Origin: Paulinella micropora
Taxonomy: Eukaryota > Cercozoa > Imbricatea > Euglyphida
Direction of reading: 5' to 3'
Length of the DNA: 64,000 nucleotides
Assembly: GCA_009731375.1 (NCBI GenBank)
Contig: BJOX01000255.1
Span: 337,234 to 401,233, forward strand
Below, one piece after another: positions 10,544 through 20,150 of the stretch. A program made the translations under genes and the position numbers. Within the stretch, counting starts at the first letter, position 1. Every line of letters starts with the position of its first letter. The notes beneath the pieces are model-generated. The model had not been told where the DNA came from, did no database searches, and worked only from the letters and a program-made list of their open reading frames with translations.

Positions 10544-11023
10544 CTAAATAAAGGTGTCAAAACCATACCCGTTCTGAGCTTTCAACTCCTCCGCTTCTTT
10601 TTCTTTTAAGTCTGTCCAACCGCTGGCGAATTTAAACCTATTACCTTTCGCCCGCTCTAACAAAAACCTAATACTATGCCACCCGCAGGTATCTGTTGTG
10701 TTGCTTTGGTTTTTAACCTGATTAACCTTCATAAGCAGATATGTGTTCGGCGTACTCTTGTCAATAAGCTGTTTCATTTGGTGTAGAAATAGCTCAGTCG
10801 GCTTATACAGTGCGAGAGGGTCGTAGATTTCAATAGAGTCGTCTTTAATTAAGTCAACCCAAACAGCAATCCAATGTGAGCCTGGTTGACTAGACTTATC
10901 CAAGTTCATTATAAAACCATACTTCTTTCTTTTTTCTGGTTTCAGTTTGTTTATTTCATCGCTAGCCACCGTGCCGATATACCATTCGTGCTTTTTCATA
11001 ATGTTGTCTATTTCGCCCGTCAT
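10544..11023 (-). CDS. Adenain/Ulp1-like cysteine protease (capsid maturation)
   Basis: 159 aa, intact. The catalytic order of clan CE proteases is visible: His in GSHWIAVWVD (about residue 49), Asp in IEIYDPLA, Gln in VNQVKNQ, then Cys in TDTCGWHSIRFLL (about residue 112). Adenovirus, polinton and virophage proteases of this type process structural proteins in the particle. The start codon overlaps the stop of the upstream gene by one base (TAATG on the - strand), which implies coupled expression. The tail after the Cys helix (WTDLKEKEAEELKAQNGYGFD) is short. It is among the few structural-module genes left intact. Confidence 0.88.
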   Translation of the reverse strand: MTGEIDNIMKKHEWYIGTVASDEINKLKPEKRKKYGFIMNLDKSSQPGSHWIAVWVDLIKDDSIEIYDPLALYKPTELFLHQMKQLIDKSTPNTYLLMKVNQVKNQSNTTDTCGWHSIRFLLERAKGNRFKFASGWTDLKEKEAEELKAQNGYGFDTFI

Positions 11024-12387
11024 TAATCCTCTTCCCTCCCCCTCTTGCTGTGGTTGAATTGTGTGGGCGGTGATTTCGGGTGTTGTGTCGGTGGTGATTT
11101 CGGGTGTTGTGTCGGGCGTGGGTTCGGTGTTGGTTTCAGGTGTGGTGTCGGCGATAGTTTCGGTGGTGGTTTCGGGTGCTGGCTGTGGAACTTCCTCGGT
11201 TGGTTCAATGCCGAGGTGATTTGAAACTTGATTTTAATATTTGGGTCGCTTCTCATTTCAGTTACTAAGTTATTTACATAATCCTTCTTCTTCATTTTTT
11301 TCTTGTATTTGCCCTTCTTTAAATATTTCTTAATTGTTGCTATTGTCAAAAGTGTCTGGATTAATTCCTCAATCGTTCTTGGTCCAGCACCAGCTTGGTT
11401 TATTCCCAGATAATCAGCGAGTTTCTTTCTCATTTCATTCTGGTCTATTCCTAAATCAATACCTTCATCTACTAAAACTTGCGCCATACCCGCAGTCGTG
11501 TGTTTTCCTTTAACTTTTTTTGGTGGTGGTTTGCCCCGAGCTTTCATTTCTTTTTCCAAAGCAGGGCCCAAAGTTTTGGGTATATCCAATTTCGGATACT
11601 TGTAATCATTTCTTAAACCTGCGGATATGTATGATATTTTATCTTTAATTTCAAAGTGTTTCGCTTTAGCCTCCGCTTGCTTTTTTTCTTGTTCTAATTC
11701 TTTTTTATATTGTTGAGCCAGTTTTTTCTGCTCATCTGCTGATTGGGCATCTGCTATCGCTTTCTCTATTCCTTTACCAAGTTTGTCAAATTCTGTTTTG
11801 CTCAAGCTTTTAATAAATTTCGTTGTAAAGCCCGCTTTCTTCATTAATTCAATGTATTTTTCTTTTAATTCCTTTTCAGCCTTTTTCTCTTCTTTTGTTT
11901 TCAATGGCATCTGTTTTTCTTTTGGTGCTTGTGGTGCTTGGGGTGGTGCTTGGGGTGGGCCTAGTTGTGGTGCTTGGGGTTGTGGTGCTTGTGGTGGTCC
12001 TAGTTGTGGTGCTTGTGGTGGTGCTTGCGGTGGTGGTTGTGGTCCTTGTGTGATATATTGAGGGTGGAATGGTGGTAATAACAGTTTTCTATCTTGTTCA
12101 AATTTTACATCCTCTATAAGTTTTTGCTCTCTTTTCGCCTCCCTTATTAATTCTTCTTGTCTTTCCTTGATTTCCGCATTCTCCTTCCTCTCTATTCTTT
12201 TCTTCTCATCTTCTGCCTGTTCTCTTAACTTCTTTTCCTTTTCCTCCTGCTCGTGTATTAGTTCATATTTTTTCAGCAGGTTGTTTTGTATCTGGTTGCG
12301 GTTCTCGTGTTCAAGACGATTGAATTCGGACTTAACTATTCGCTCTTTTGTCTTTCGTGTTTTCTTCGTTTTATTGTACCCTTTCAT
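11023..12387 (-). CDS. Long charged, proline/glutamine-rich protein (unknown; virion scaffold-like)
   Basis: 454 aa, intact from ATG 12387, but the same frame is open further upstream into the N gap. Order: basic, coiled-coil N-terminus (residues 1-110, Lys/Glu-rich), a PQAP repeat block (~117-158), a second Lys/Glu helical region (~165-245), a central globular part (~250-385) and a Pro/His-rich tail of PTQHPKSPP-type repeats. No enzyme motif was seen. It overlaps the protease start by one base, and the pair may be a precursor and the enzyme that cleaves it (inference). Low-complexity segments are DNA-level repeats too (GGTGCTTGTGGTGGT at 11930-12045). Confidence 0.6.
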   Translation of the reverse strand: MKGYNKTKKTRKTKERIVKSEFNRLEHENRNQIQNNLLKKYELIHEQEEKEKKLREQAEDEKKRIERKENAEIKERQEELIREAKREQKLIEDVKFEQDRKLLLPPFHPQYITQGPQPPPQAPPQAPQLGPPQAPQPQAPQLGPPQAPPQAPQAPKEKQMPLKTKEEKKAEKELKEKYIELMKKAGFTTKFIKSLSKTEFDKLGKGIEKAIADAQSADEQKKLAQQYKKELEQEKKQAEAKAKHFEIKDKISYISAGLRNDYKYPKLDIPKTLGPALEKEMKARGKPPPKKVKGKHTTAGMAQVLVDEGIDLGIDQNEMRKKLADYLGINQAGAGPRTIEELIQTLLTIATIKKYLKKGKYKKKMKKKDYVNNLVTEMRSDPNIKIKFQITSALNQPRKFHSQHPKPPPKLSPTPHLKPTPNPRPTQHPKSPPTQHPKSPPTQFNHSKRGREED

Positions 12388-12451
12388 ATATTTCAGAAAC
12401 AGTTTAACGATTTGAAGTGTTGAAAGGTCATTCGTTTTCTTTCCGAAGTTG

Positions 12452-12461
12452 NNNNNNNNNN
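12452..12461. other. Assembly gap (10 N)
   Basis: Ten N inside a - strand coding stretch; the true length is unknown. Confidence 0.99.
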
Positions 12462-12551
12462 CGGTTGGCCATCTTTGGTTCTGTATATCCTTGGCGGTCG
12501 TTGTTTTCGCAGAGACTTCGCCTCCTCACCTCCACGAGTTTTGGTCTTCAT
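12462..12551 (-). CDS. N-terminal fragment of a small basic protein, cut by the gap
   Basis: A - strand ATG at 12551 opens a Lys/Arg-rich reading frame (MKTKTRGGEEAKSLRKQRPP) of 30 codons that runs into the N gap. On the far side a frame open from the gap (starting NFGKKTNDL) runs straight into the 454-aa gene. The two may therefore be one longer gene with its start here, or a separate short peptide. The gap prevents a decision. Confidence 0.35.
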
Positions 12552-12608
12552 ATTGTATATATTATTAGTAAAAAAAAAAAAAATAGAAGGTTTAGTTTTT
12601 TATTTGAA

Positions 12609-12641
12609 CCCACCAGGGGGTTGTAGAGGATTGTCCCTACC
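12609..12641 (-). terminator. Hairpin-family element after the small basic gene
   Basis: On the - strand this reads TAGGGACAATCCTCTACAACC, an imperfect version of the 14452 element. It begins in the stop codon of the 12637-12950 gene. A transcript-end hairpin is inferred. Confidence 0.45.
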
Positions 12642-12950
12642 GAAACTTGACCGCTCCTCCTCGTTGCTTGCCGTATCCTTGCTTCATCGCGGCCTTCGCT
12701 ACACGGTCCGCATAAGGCACTCCGACATCGCTAAGAAAAGTAGCACCCCTTGAAATCAATTGGTTCTTCTTGATAATCCTATTAGCATCCACTATTGCTT
12801 TTCCTACCTTCGCCCAATTAACTTTGCCTCCTGTTTGTTTCTTTTTCCCTTTTTCTTTCTGTTCTTCGCACCTCCCGCTTGTGGCATTGAAGGATTGTAG
12901 CTGATATTGTATCCCGATGGTTGTGAACTAATAACTGGTGATGTTGGCAT
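12637..12950 (-). pseudogene. Small basic virion-core-like protein, one frameshift
   Basis: Starts at ATG 12950 (MPTSPVISSQPSGYNISYN) and enters a Lys-rich stretch. It then needs a 1-nt shift near 12845 to continue as VNWAKVGKAIVDANRIIKKN, ISRGATFLSDVGVPYADRV and a C-terminus GYGKQRGGAVKFR. About 105 residues. The pattern of a helical segment, a small hydrophobic patch and a GYG-x-x-RGG basic tail resembles small core or cement proteins of large DNA viruses and adenovirus-like particles; this is a resemblance, not an identification. It lies between the scaffold-like gene and the ATPase, on their strand. Confidence 0.5.
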
Positions 12951-12988
12951 CTATATATAGTTCTAAAAAAAAAATAATAATAATAAAA

Positions 12989-13812
12989 TTACTTTAAACG
13001 AATATTGAAGTCCTTTCGTAATTCATCAGACACCGCATCCACATACAAAAAGTTAAACCTCTCTTTCGTCGCCTCGTGATATTTTTCAATAAAGTAGTCT
13101 AAATCATAACCGAGGTCCAAATGTTTATACACAAGCTCAATTTTATCCTGAGACTGACCAGGAAAATAAGAAGGTAGTCTAGCTGTTTAATCGCCTCAGG
13201 TCGTAAGTCGTTTAGGTATTGCGAGCTCATAATCACCTTTGACTTGTAGTGTCTATTTTTTTTCAACAGGTCGCTAACGGACTTATCCCTTAAACCTGAG
13301 CCGAGGTCATCTAGCACGAAAACAACTTCTGGTATGATGTATTTGCTCTGTCTTTCTGCTGGTGCTTGTCCCTGTTTCTTCTCTTCCTCTTTACCAAAAT
13401 AAAGAAACTTCGGCTTCGGTTCTTCTTTCTCGTCTTGAACAATCTCGCCTTCTTCTTGCTCCTCGTCTGGCTTGTTGAGCTTGTCTAACTCATAGTCTAT
13501 GACACTGTATCCATCCGTTTTCAAATATGTGTATATAGCCATCGGGTTTCCCTTCTTCTTGAAGTGCTTAACCATTTCTTTGTAAATGTGGTCCTTGTGT
13601 ATTGTGCTGGCTATAATAACAATCCTTGTTTTTCTGTCCGTCGTTCGTTTCAAGATTTCAAACAGTGCGGTCGTCTTGCCACTCTTCTTGCGAGCGAGAA
13701 GAAAAATATTGGCATACGGTTCGTCAAATAACTTATATCCTTTTGCCAACTTGTCGCCATCTCCGTTTTGCTTAACTGGTCTAACTCGTATATCATTAAT
13801 TTTCTCCATCAC
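12989..13812 (-). pseudogene. Genome-packaging ATPase (FtsK/HerA, A32-like), late frameshift
   Basis: The ORF from ATG 13812 reads 217 good residues, then shifts. Walker A is LLARKKSGKTT (about residues 37-47; the first Gly of the usual GxxxxGK is Ala). Walker B is VVFVLDDLG (~166-174), followed by MSSQYLNDLRPEAIKQLDYL, the sensor-like block of viral packaging ATPases. An acidic insert (~110-150, EEQEEGEIVQDEKEEPK) separates the two. Near 13165 one base is off, and the last ~58 residues (PGQSQDKIELVYKHLDLGYD...) continue in another frame to a stop at 12989-12991. The enzyme pumps DNA into capsids, and its neighbours are structural genes. Confidence 0.85.
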
Positions 13813-13822
13813 TATATTTTTA

Positions 13823-14194
13823 TCAGGCTAGAAATTCTAAACAAATAACAATTCTTCCAGCTAGTTGGTCAGTTTCAATACTGCCATTGTCTGTTTTAAG
13901 CACTCTAAAACTGTATTGACCGTCAGTCCAATTAATAATACCTAAGTTGTAGCTAAGATTGGAAATGTTCGCAGTGTTGCTATCAGCGAATGTTCCAATA
14001 ATTCCAATGCGGTCCATATAAAGGATTTTTGTTTTCGTCTCCGTCACGTCATTCATATAGTGGATAAACTTAACATTCATTCTAGTCGGGGTAAAGTTCA
14101 ATTTAATGGTTTTGTCGAATGTCTTACTACCATTAACCCTTCCTGGAAAATCATTACTCAGAAAAATAATCTTTTGGAATTTATAGTCCGCCAT
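13823..14194 (-). CDS. Small conserved-looking virion protein (123 aa, unknown)
   Basis: Intact, ending 10 bp before the ATPase start and on the same strand, so probably co-expressed with it. The sequence is beta-rich: KFQKIIFLSNDFPGRV, NVKFIHYMNDVTETKTKIL, YSFRVLKTDNGSI, GRIVICLEFLA. No membrane segment, cysteines sparse. A small jelly-roll or capsid-decorating protein is possible, but I do not recognise the family. Upstream is TATAAATGTAAATATAG on the - strand. Confidence 0.6.
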   Translation of the reverse strand: MADYKFQKIIFLSNDFPGRVNGSKTFDKTIKLNFTPTRMNVKFIHYMNDVTETKTKILYMDRIGIIGTFADSNTANISNLSYNLGIINWTDGQYSFRVLKTDNGSIETDQLAGRIVICLEFLA

Positions 14195-14263
14195 TGTGAT
14201 GCTCTCTATATTTACATTTATAAACTTTTTATTAATTAATATTTCTGCTCGGACTGCTTGTGA

Positions 14264-14452
14264 TTTCTATTCACGGGTCAGTGTTTAAAAAATGAAAGTT
14301 GTGTTTATTGTATTCAAAAAGGAATAGAAACAAAATTTAAATGTGTGTATAAACCTTTTAGTGATTGGTGTGTTAGTTTTGATGAAGCCATTCCTTTAAT
14401 GTGCTCAGGTAGTGATGCTTCTTGGTATAAAATACATTTGTATGAATGCTAG
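14264..14452 (+). pseudogene. Cysteine-rich remnant ORF without a start codon
   Basis: 62 open + strand codons end at TAG 14450-14452, directly before the hairpin element. Residues include GQCLKNESCVYCIQ, KCVYKPF, SDWCVSF and MCSGSDASWYKIHLYEC, with seven or more cysteines. No ATG lies upstream in frame before the TGA at 14261, so it is a 5'-truncated gene, a spliced exon or chance. The regular Cys spacing and the terminator-like hairpin right after the stop argue for a former gene. Confidence 0.35.
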
Positions 14453-14504
14453 TAGGGGCAAGCCCCTACAACCCCGGGGTTTGAAAGGGGTATCCCCTTT
14501 CACT
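14452..14504. terminator. Double GC-rich hairpin between convergent gene ends
   Basis: Two perfect palindromes: GTAGGGGCAAGCCCCTAC and GAAAGGGGTATCCCCTTTC, joined by AACCCCGGGGTTT, itself self-complementary. It lies between the end of the + strand Cys-rich ORF and the last codons of the - strand membrane protein, so it can serve as a bidirectional transcript end. Best-formed member of a four-copy family in the two PLVs. Confidence 0.65.
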
Positions 14505-14847
14505 TCTTTGAACTAGAAGGTGAAGGAAGGCAGATACCGATAAGTAAGGTCAAAATACCGACATAAGTGTTGGCTGTCTCGCACTGCAAGTTCTTCTCAG
14601 ATAACCTCACGATACAAAGGGTTATAATGGTGATAATGATACCCATTTGAAATAAGTATTTAATAAGTCGGCTGTCGGTTGGTCTGTTTTTTATACAACA
14701 ACAATTCCAGTTATTTTCCAATTCGTGCTCTACTTTTTTTTCTTCATTCTTCAATGAAATGTCCAAAACACGGTTCTTCAACTCTGGTGTTAGTTCGCCA
14801 TCTGTCATATCAATGAGTGGAGGTGGAGGGTGTAATCTACGGGGCAT
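14500..14847 (-). CDS. Small double-pass membrane protein
   Basis: 115 aa. Acidic/polar N-terminus, a CCC cluster (NNWNCCCIKNRP, ~56-67), then two hydrophobic segments, LFQMGIIITIITLCIVRL (~76-93) and TYVGILTLLIGICLP (~103-117), ending PSPSSSKK. Cys-rich linker, two membrane spans and a PSP ending are typical of a small membrane protein found in many algal large DNA viruses, PLVs and virophages (from memory of the family, unsearched). Its C-terminal codons overlap the second arm of the double hairpin. Probably an inner-membrane or capsid-membrane protein. Confidence 0.6.
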   Translation of the reverse strand: MPRRLHPPPPLIDMTDGELTPELKNRVLDISLKNEEKKVEHELENNWNCCCIKNRPTDSRLIKYLFQMGIIITIITLCIVRLSEKNLQCETANTYVGILTLLIGICLPSPSSSKK

Positions 14848-14878
14848 TGTTATTACGGATTTCTGCTAATTGGTTTTT

Positions 14879-17800
14879 TTAATCGGCAATGTCATTAGTT
14901 AGATTATTATTTTGCTTTTCTAAATAAATCACCTTTTCTGATAATTGTTGAACGGCCTTAATTAACGGGGCGATAAACTCTGAATAACCTATCCATAACC
15001 GACATCACCACTATCAACACATTTAACATCTTCTGGATTAACACTCACACCTTTCAATTCGTATTCTTTTCTTTGCTTTGGACACGGAACCATAATTGTT
15101 TCTTTTATAAAACCGCCAAAATCTAGCATATTCATATCTGTTAATACGATTTCTAATTCCTGTGCTATCAAACCCGTTCTTTGTTTCTTGTTGTCATCAA
15201 TCATACGATAGCATACTGGATTTAACTTATTAATAAAATCTAAGCCTAAGCATTCCTTTATATTTTCTTTTTTTCTCCTGTCTGAATATTGAATTGGATT
15301 AGATAATACCCATAATTGCCCGTCGCTTGCTTTCAAAGACATTAAAGCAGTATTTGAACTATTCTCCCATATGAACCCACTCGTTGAAGAATTATTCACT
15401 CTAAATCTAATAGCATAAGAAGTTAATCCTCCTACTCCTCCTGCTGGTGCTGTTCCTCCACTTAATGACTTATTCCCACCAGACAGAGACATATAAATCC
15501 CCCACGCTGAATCAGAAGTATCCCAAATAAATATTCCTCTCGCATTCGTCCCGTCTGTTTGTCCTTGAATTCCTATTTTCGCTCCATTAGTAGTTGTGGT
15601 CGTTAGCAACCCAGATGTAATCCCCGCATTCGCAGTTAATAATCCCGCTGTGCTTATGTTCATTGCCTCAGTGAAAGATATATTTCTTCCTGCCGTTATT
15701 CCTGATTTATAATAAAAAGCGAGTTTGCCACCTTTTTGAATTAGAAAGTTTGAACCGCTGTGGCTTGATTTCCAGTTCGTGCCATCAAAATAAGCATCAA
15801 AACTTAAATTGACATTATCGTGTGCCCAGTTTAGTTGTTGAAATGTTGGATAAGCATCCGCCGTTGTTATTGCCTGTATATGTGGCCCTGCGGGGTCGCT
15901 CGCCGTTCCATATAATTCTAAACCTGCCGTTGCTCCATTTGATGATTTTGTTGTGTTTCCTATAATTATTGGTTTGCCTAGCGCTGTTGTTATTTTGACG
16001 CTCGTTGTTAATGTGGTTGTTGATATACCCGCATTTGCTGTTAATAAGCCCGTCGTGCTACTGATATTCATTGCGACATTAAACGATACAGTATTCCCCA
16101 CCGCTACTCCTGATTTATAATAGAAAAGAAGATTAGTGCCTTTTTGTATTAAAAAGTTAGATGTCACAGAAGATGATTTCCATGCCCCTCCCGACACATA
16201 AGCATCAAAACCTAAATTAATATCATTATGAGCATAATTCCACATTTGAAAAACTGGATAGACATCTGCTGTTGTTATTGCCTGTATATGTGGCCCCGCG
16301 GGGTTGCTCGCAGTTCCATATAACTCTAAGCCACCAGTTGCTCCTGTTCCTTTCGTTGTATTGCCTATGATTATTAGCATACCTGATGCTGTTGTTATTT
16401 TGTCGCTCGTTGTTAAAGTTGTTGTAGTCATACCAGCAGTTGCCGTTAATGTAGTACCCGTTATTGTTCCACCATTTGTTATGTTGTTTGAGTTCATATC
16501 CAAAGCACCATAAAACCGCATACCGCCAGCATTGTTAAAACGGACAATGTCAGACGAAGCACTTTTATTGTCCAAAAGTTTTGAAATATAAAATCCCGCC
16601 CCTTTTACATCAAATGCTACATTCGTGAATACATAACCTCTTTGGTCTGCGGTTCCGCTTGTAGCGGTATTTAGAGTAAATAAGAAGTTTAGTATAATCA
16701 CCAGTTGTCGGCGAAAAGAATATATCTCCTCCATTTTGGTTTAATATCCTCGCCCCATTATATGTTATATTTCCACCATTTATGATAGTTTGATTATTAA
16801 AATCGGCATTGTTCGTTAAAGTTAGATATTTTATTACGGTGCTCGCCCCATTAAATGTTTTACTTCCTGTTATGGTTTGGTCTCCTGTTAGTTTCACATT
16901 GTCATCCAGATATTGTCTATTTACCGCTTCATTCGCATTTTGTGGTGCTCCTAGATTAACAATCCGACTACTATTACAAGCTAAGCCAGTAGCATTAAAC
17001 CACGAAACAATCGTCCCGTCAATAATAAAACTTATTTTTTTTCGCAGAAATTTCAAAGTAATATGTTGCCGTGTTCATATCCAAACTAGCAATTGCCCCG
17101 ATATTACTGGTAGAATTGAAAACGATGAATGTTCCCTTTGTTGTTGAATTGATTGAATTTCCAGTAATTTCAACACCACTGCTATATGTCTTAATTCCTG
17201 CTATGGTTTGGTTTCCTGAGGATTTAACAGCCGAAGTATCAAGAACAGAAACATCCACACCATCAACCAGATTTACATTTGTTATATTTTGATTTCCCAT
17301 ATTTAGTCCTCCCTTCATACTAGCAGTGCCGTCTAATCTAAGAAATGGTGATGCCACGTTTCTCCATTGTCCAGTGCTATAAATGAGTAGTTGATTATCT
17401 GATGCTGTTGTTATAATCACGTCGCTATGTGTATCAATACTTCCACTCGCCGACACTTTCGCCGTGTTCGTATCGTGCTCTGATAGCCAAGTTGTGATAG
17501 ACCTGCCATTTAGTTGATTTACATTTGTTATGCTTTGGCTTTTAATATCAATCCCAGCACTCGCATTTATTATACTGCTAAATGTTTTAATTCCTCCTAT
17601 GGTTTGGTCTCCTGTTAGTTTGACCACCGAACCATCAACTGCGAGATTAGCGAGATTAATTCCATTATACGTAGAAGCCCCCGAAATAGCATAACCATTC
17701 ATATTTAGTGCCCCCGTCATACAGTGCCGTCTAATCTAAGAAAGGGTGGTGTGGTGTTTCTCCATTGTCCCGTGCTATACATAATCAGTTGGTTATCTGC

Positions 17801-18478
17801 GGGGAAGCCTGTTATCGTCACGTCGCTGTGGCTATCTATACTTCCACTCGCTGAAACTTTATCATTGTTATCTTGATGCTCAAATATCCATTCATCAACA
17901 TCTTTGGTATTTAGTAAATTTACTCCTGTTATATTCTTCCTTCCCATACTAATATTGCCGAATTCATCCACATTTATCGGAAATGTTTTATTTACCCAGT
18001 TTATTGAGTTATATGTTAGATAGCTATTCATCGCCACTGGTGCTGTAATGACTACATCAGAGAGTGTGTCAATTGAACAGGGCGGTATTCCTCCATTTAC
18101 CATCCACATCGTTGTAAGTTAAGTATTGACCGCTTGCTTGTGCGAATATGTTTGTATCTATCAAATTGTATAAACTGGTTTGGTGCGGATTACTTGTATT
18201 CGAGCGGTGTTGAGTTGAGGCTTTAACCTCGTCGTTGTCCCTAACTCGTTGCTCTGTATAGTATAAACGGCTTCCTTCTTTAATGTCCGCTGTGCTTTTG
18301 GTAGATAATCTCGCATCGAATCGGCCGTCAGTGTAATAAAGATTTACAGGGTCAGCATCTTCTGGCACCCTATCTGTGTTTAAGCCAATAATATTAGTGT
18401 TAGTTAAGTCTAAATTTTTATATCTAGTGAGTCCACCGCAATTTCAGACAAGCCTAAGAGCGACTTATATTGACTCAT
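14879..18478 (-). pseudogene. Tail-fibre-like protein with C-terminal S74 endosialidase chaperone, multiply frameshifted
   Basis: About 1,200 codons from ATG 18478 (MSQYKSLLGLSEIAVDS) to stop 14879-14881, scattered over frames 18069-18368, 17717-18109, 17019-17720, 16610-17056, 14989-16734 and 14879-14990, so about six frameshifts. The N-terminal part has LYYTDGRF/LYYTEQRV repeats and a HRSNTSNPHQTSLYNL collar-like motif. The middle has repeated GDQTI.G.KTF segments. Next come two ~145-residue repeats (each with GLELYGTAS.PAGPHIQAIT). The end is YSDRRKKENIKE..LNPVCYRM..GLIAQELE, the S74 intramolecular chaperone that trimerises and self-cleaves in phage fibres, with a coiled-coil tail. Likely the host-attachment spike. 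Length and repeats make indel errors or decay equally possible. Confidence 0.85.
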
Positions 18479-18619
18479 TGAACCAAAACTTGTGGAGGTG
18501 TATATTTAGGATAATAATTAATCCGAATAAAAATTATTTTTGGTTAGATATACAACCGAAACAAACAATGCAGAGGTAATAGAGAGATTGCCATAAAGAA
18601 CCTTGAAAAAGCGACTGTA

Positions 18620-19072
18620 ATGAAGAAGCAATATGCTAGGCAGAGAAAGATTGAGAGGGCGAGGGAACTACTTGCTGAGGAAGAGGCTAAGAATGTGAAA
18701 GAAATGACCAATGACGAAAAGATGGACCACATTACTAAGAAGCAGTTGGCGAAAGATATGATTGATGGGCGGGATGGCGAACCGATTGAGGAAAGCAGCG
18801 AAAGCGATGAAGAGGTTGAACACGACTTTGTTGACCTCATTGCGGATAAAATATCAAAGATAAAACTTAAAATCAAACAGAAGAAGGCGAAGAAAGTGGT
18901 AAAAAAGAAAGTGGAAGAAGATAGCGAGGATAGCGAATCTGAGGAAGAAGAAGAACAGCCTAAGAAAGGAGGTAAGAAGACTGGCAGTGTTAATGTCAAT
19001 GTTTATAACCAACAACCCGATAAACCAAAAAAAGAAAATAATGATGTTTCAAAGATATTTTTAAAGTTCTAA
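18620..19072 (+). CDS. Highly charged acidic/basic protein, unknown
   Basis: 150 aa with alternating blocks: a basic helix (MKKQYARQRKIERARELL), a central acidic block (EESSESDEEVEHDF), a Lys-rich helix (KIKLKIKQKKAKKVVKKK), a second acidic block (EEDSEDSESEEEEE) and a GGKKTGSVNVNVYNQQ tail. No globular domain. Such composition fits a histone-like or nucleic-acid-condensing protein or a hub with phospho-acceptor acidic tracts; none can be shown. It is the first gene of the right-hand + strand pair with the integrase, and is 142 bp from the fibre gene start, divergently oriented. Confidence 0.5.
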   Translation: MKKQYARQRKIERARELLAEEEAKNVKEMTNDEKMDHITKKQLAKDMIDGRDGEPIEESSESDEEVEHDFVDLIADKISKIKLKIKQKKAKKVVKKKVEEDSEDSESEEEEEQPKKGGKKTGSVNVNVYNQQPDKPKKENNDVSKIFLKF

Positions 19073-19154
19073 TATATATACTTTATGCACGACTTATTAT
19101 TTACTCTTTTATATATCGTGATAAACTGCCTTTCTATTTTAGCCGCATATAGCA

Positions 19155-20150
19155 ATGGACCATAAGCATACGACCGCTAACTCACAACTGGAAGAAACTC
19201 CAGGCAAAAACGAAGAACTTGAAAAACAGAAAATTGAAGAGGCTTCTGAAATACACCATCAATCTAAGAACCCTAAAAAATGGAATACTATACTAGCCCC
19301 TGAACCTGAACCATTAAGCCAAGTGTTTATTGACCTTATGGATATGTCTAAAATAGCTACTAAGAAAGGAAACAAAAACTACAATTTTGGCTTAGTAATG
19401 ATTGATGTTTATTCTCGTCGTGGTTGGATTGAACCGATCAAAAATAAAACAACCAGTGAAGTATTAGAAGGATTAAAGAAAATGCCTAAACCTAAAAGGA
19501 TTACGTCCGACAACGGTAGTGAATATAAAGGGCAAGTTGCCGAATACTTCAAAGAAAATGGAATTCAACATACAACTAACGAAGTAGGCGATCACCGTAC
19601 TATGGGAATTGTAGATAGATTTATTAGAACAATAAGGAATAATTTCAATTTTATGTGGGAAGTTAATGATAATTTTATTTGGGTTCCTTACATTTATGAA
19701 ATTGTGGAAAATTATAATAATACATTCCATAATACAATAAAAGCCACACCTATGGAAGTCTATGAGGGCAAAAAGAAAAATGATCAGGAAATATATAGAG
19801 CCGGTCTTATTAATAAATTTCCTAAGGGCTCAACCGTTAGAAAAGAACTAGAAAGAACTGTTTTTTCTAAGGGTGATGTTCAATACTCAAAGAAAGTATA
19901 TACAGTAAAAGGCCGGAAAGGCTTTAAGTTAATACTCGGTGAAAACGAACTAGTCAGTCCTCAACAATTATTAAAGTCCGAAATGAACGAACAAGAACCG
20001 GAAGAAGTTAAACCTCAACTAGCTGATAAAGTCAAGGAAGCAACTAAACAAAAAAAGACCGGCCACTTATTAAAGTCATTAGACATAAAGCCGGAAAATA
20101 TCCGTAGTAGTGCCCGGATTAAAAAGAAAAAAGAGATAATGGATTTTTAA
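19155..20150 (+). CDS. rve-family (retrovirus-like) integrase of PLV1
   Basis: 331 aa, intact. Inserts the linear viral genome and makes 6-bp target duplications, as seen at 729-734 and 21830-21835. Catalytic core: first Asp in FIDLMDMS (~57), second in ITSDNGSEY (~119). The third position, 35 residues later, is GIVDRFIRTIRNN, where Asp stands in place of the usual Glu. A C-terminal SH3-like part (KKVYTVKGRKGFKLILGE) precedes a Lys-rich tail. The N-terminal ~45 residues are polar. There is no clear HHCC finger and no chromodomain. Upstream 19073-19154 is AT-rich with TATATA. The ORF is unbroken while polymerase and capsid genes are not, suggesting recent integration or noisy sequence. Confidence 0.88.
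   Translation: MDHKHTTANSQLEETPGKNEELEKQKIEEASEIHHQSKNPKKWNTILAPEPEPLSQVFIDLMDMSKIATKKGNKNYNFGLVMIDVYSRRGWIEPIKNKTTSEVLEGLKKMPKPKRITSDNGSEYKGQVAEYFKENGIQHTTNEVGDHRTMGIVDRFIRTIRNNFNFMWEVNDNFIWVPYIYEIVENYNNTFHNTIKATPMEVYEGKKKNDQEIYRAGLINKFPKGSTVRKELERTVFSKGDVQYSKKVYTVKGRKGFKLILGENELVSPQQLLKSEMNEQEPEEVKPQLADKVKEATKQKKTGHLLKSLDIKPENIRSSARIKKKKEIMDF

Noticed and set aside
12417-12753. + strand ORFs across the N gap
   Set aside because: Antisense to the - strand small basic gene and to the extension of the 454-aa gene.
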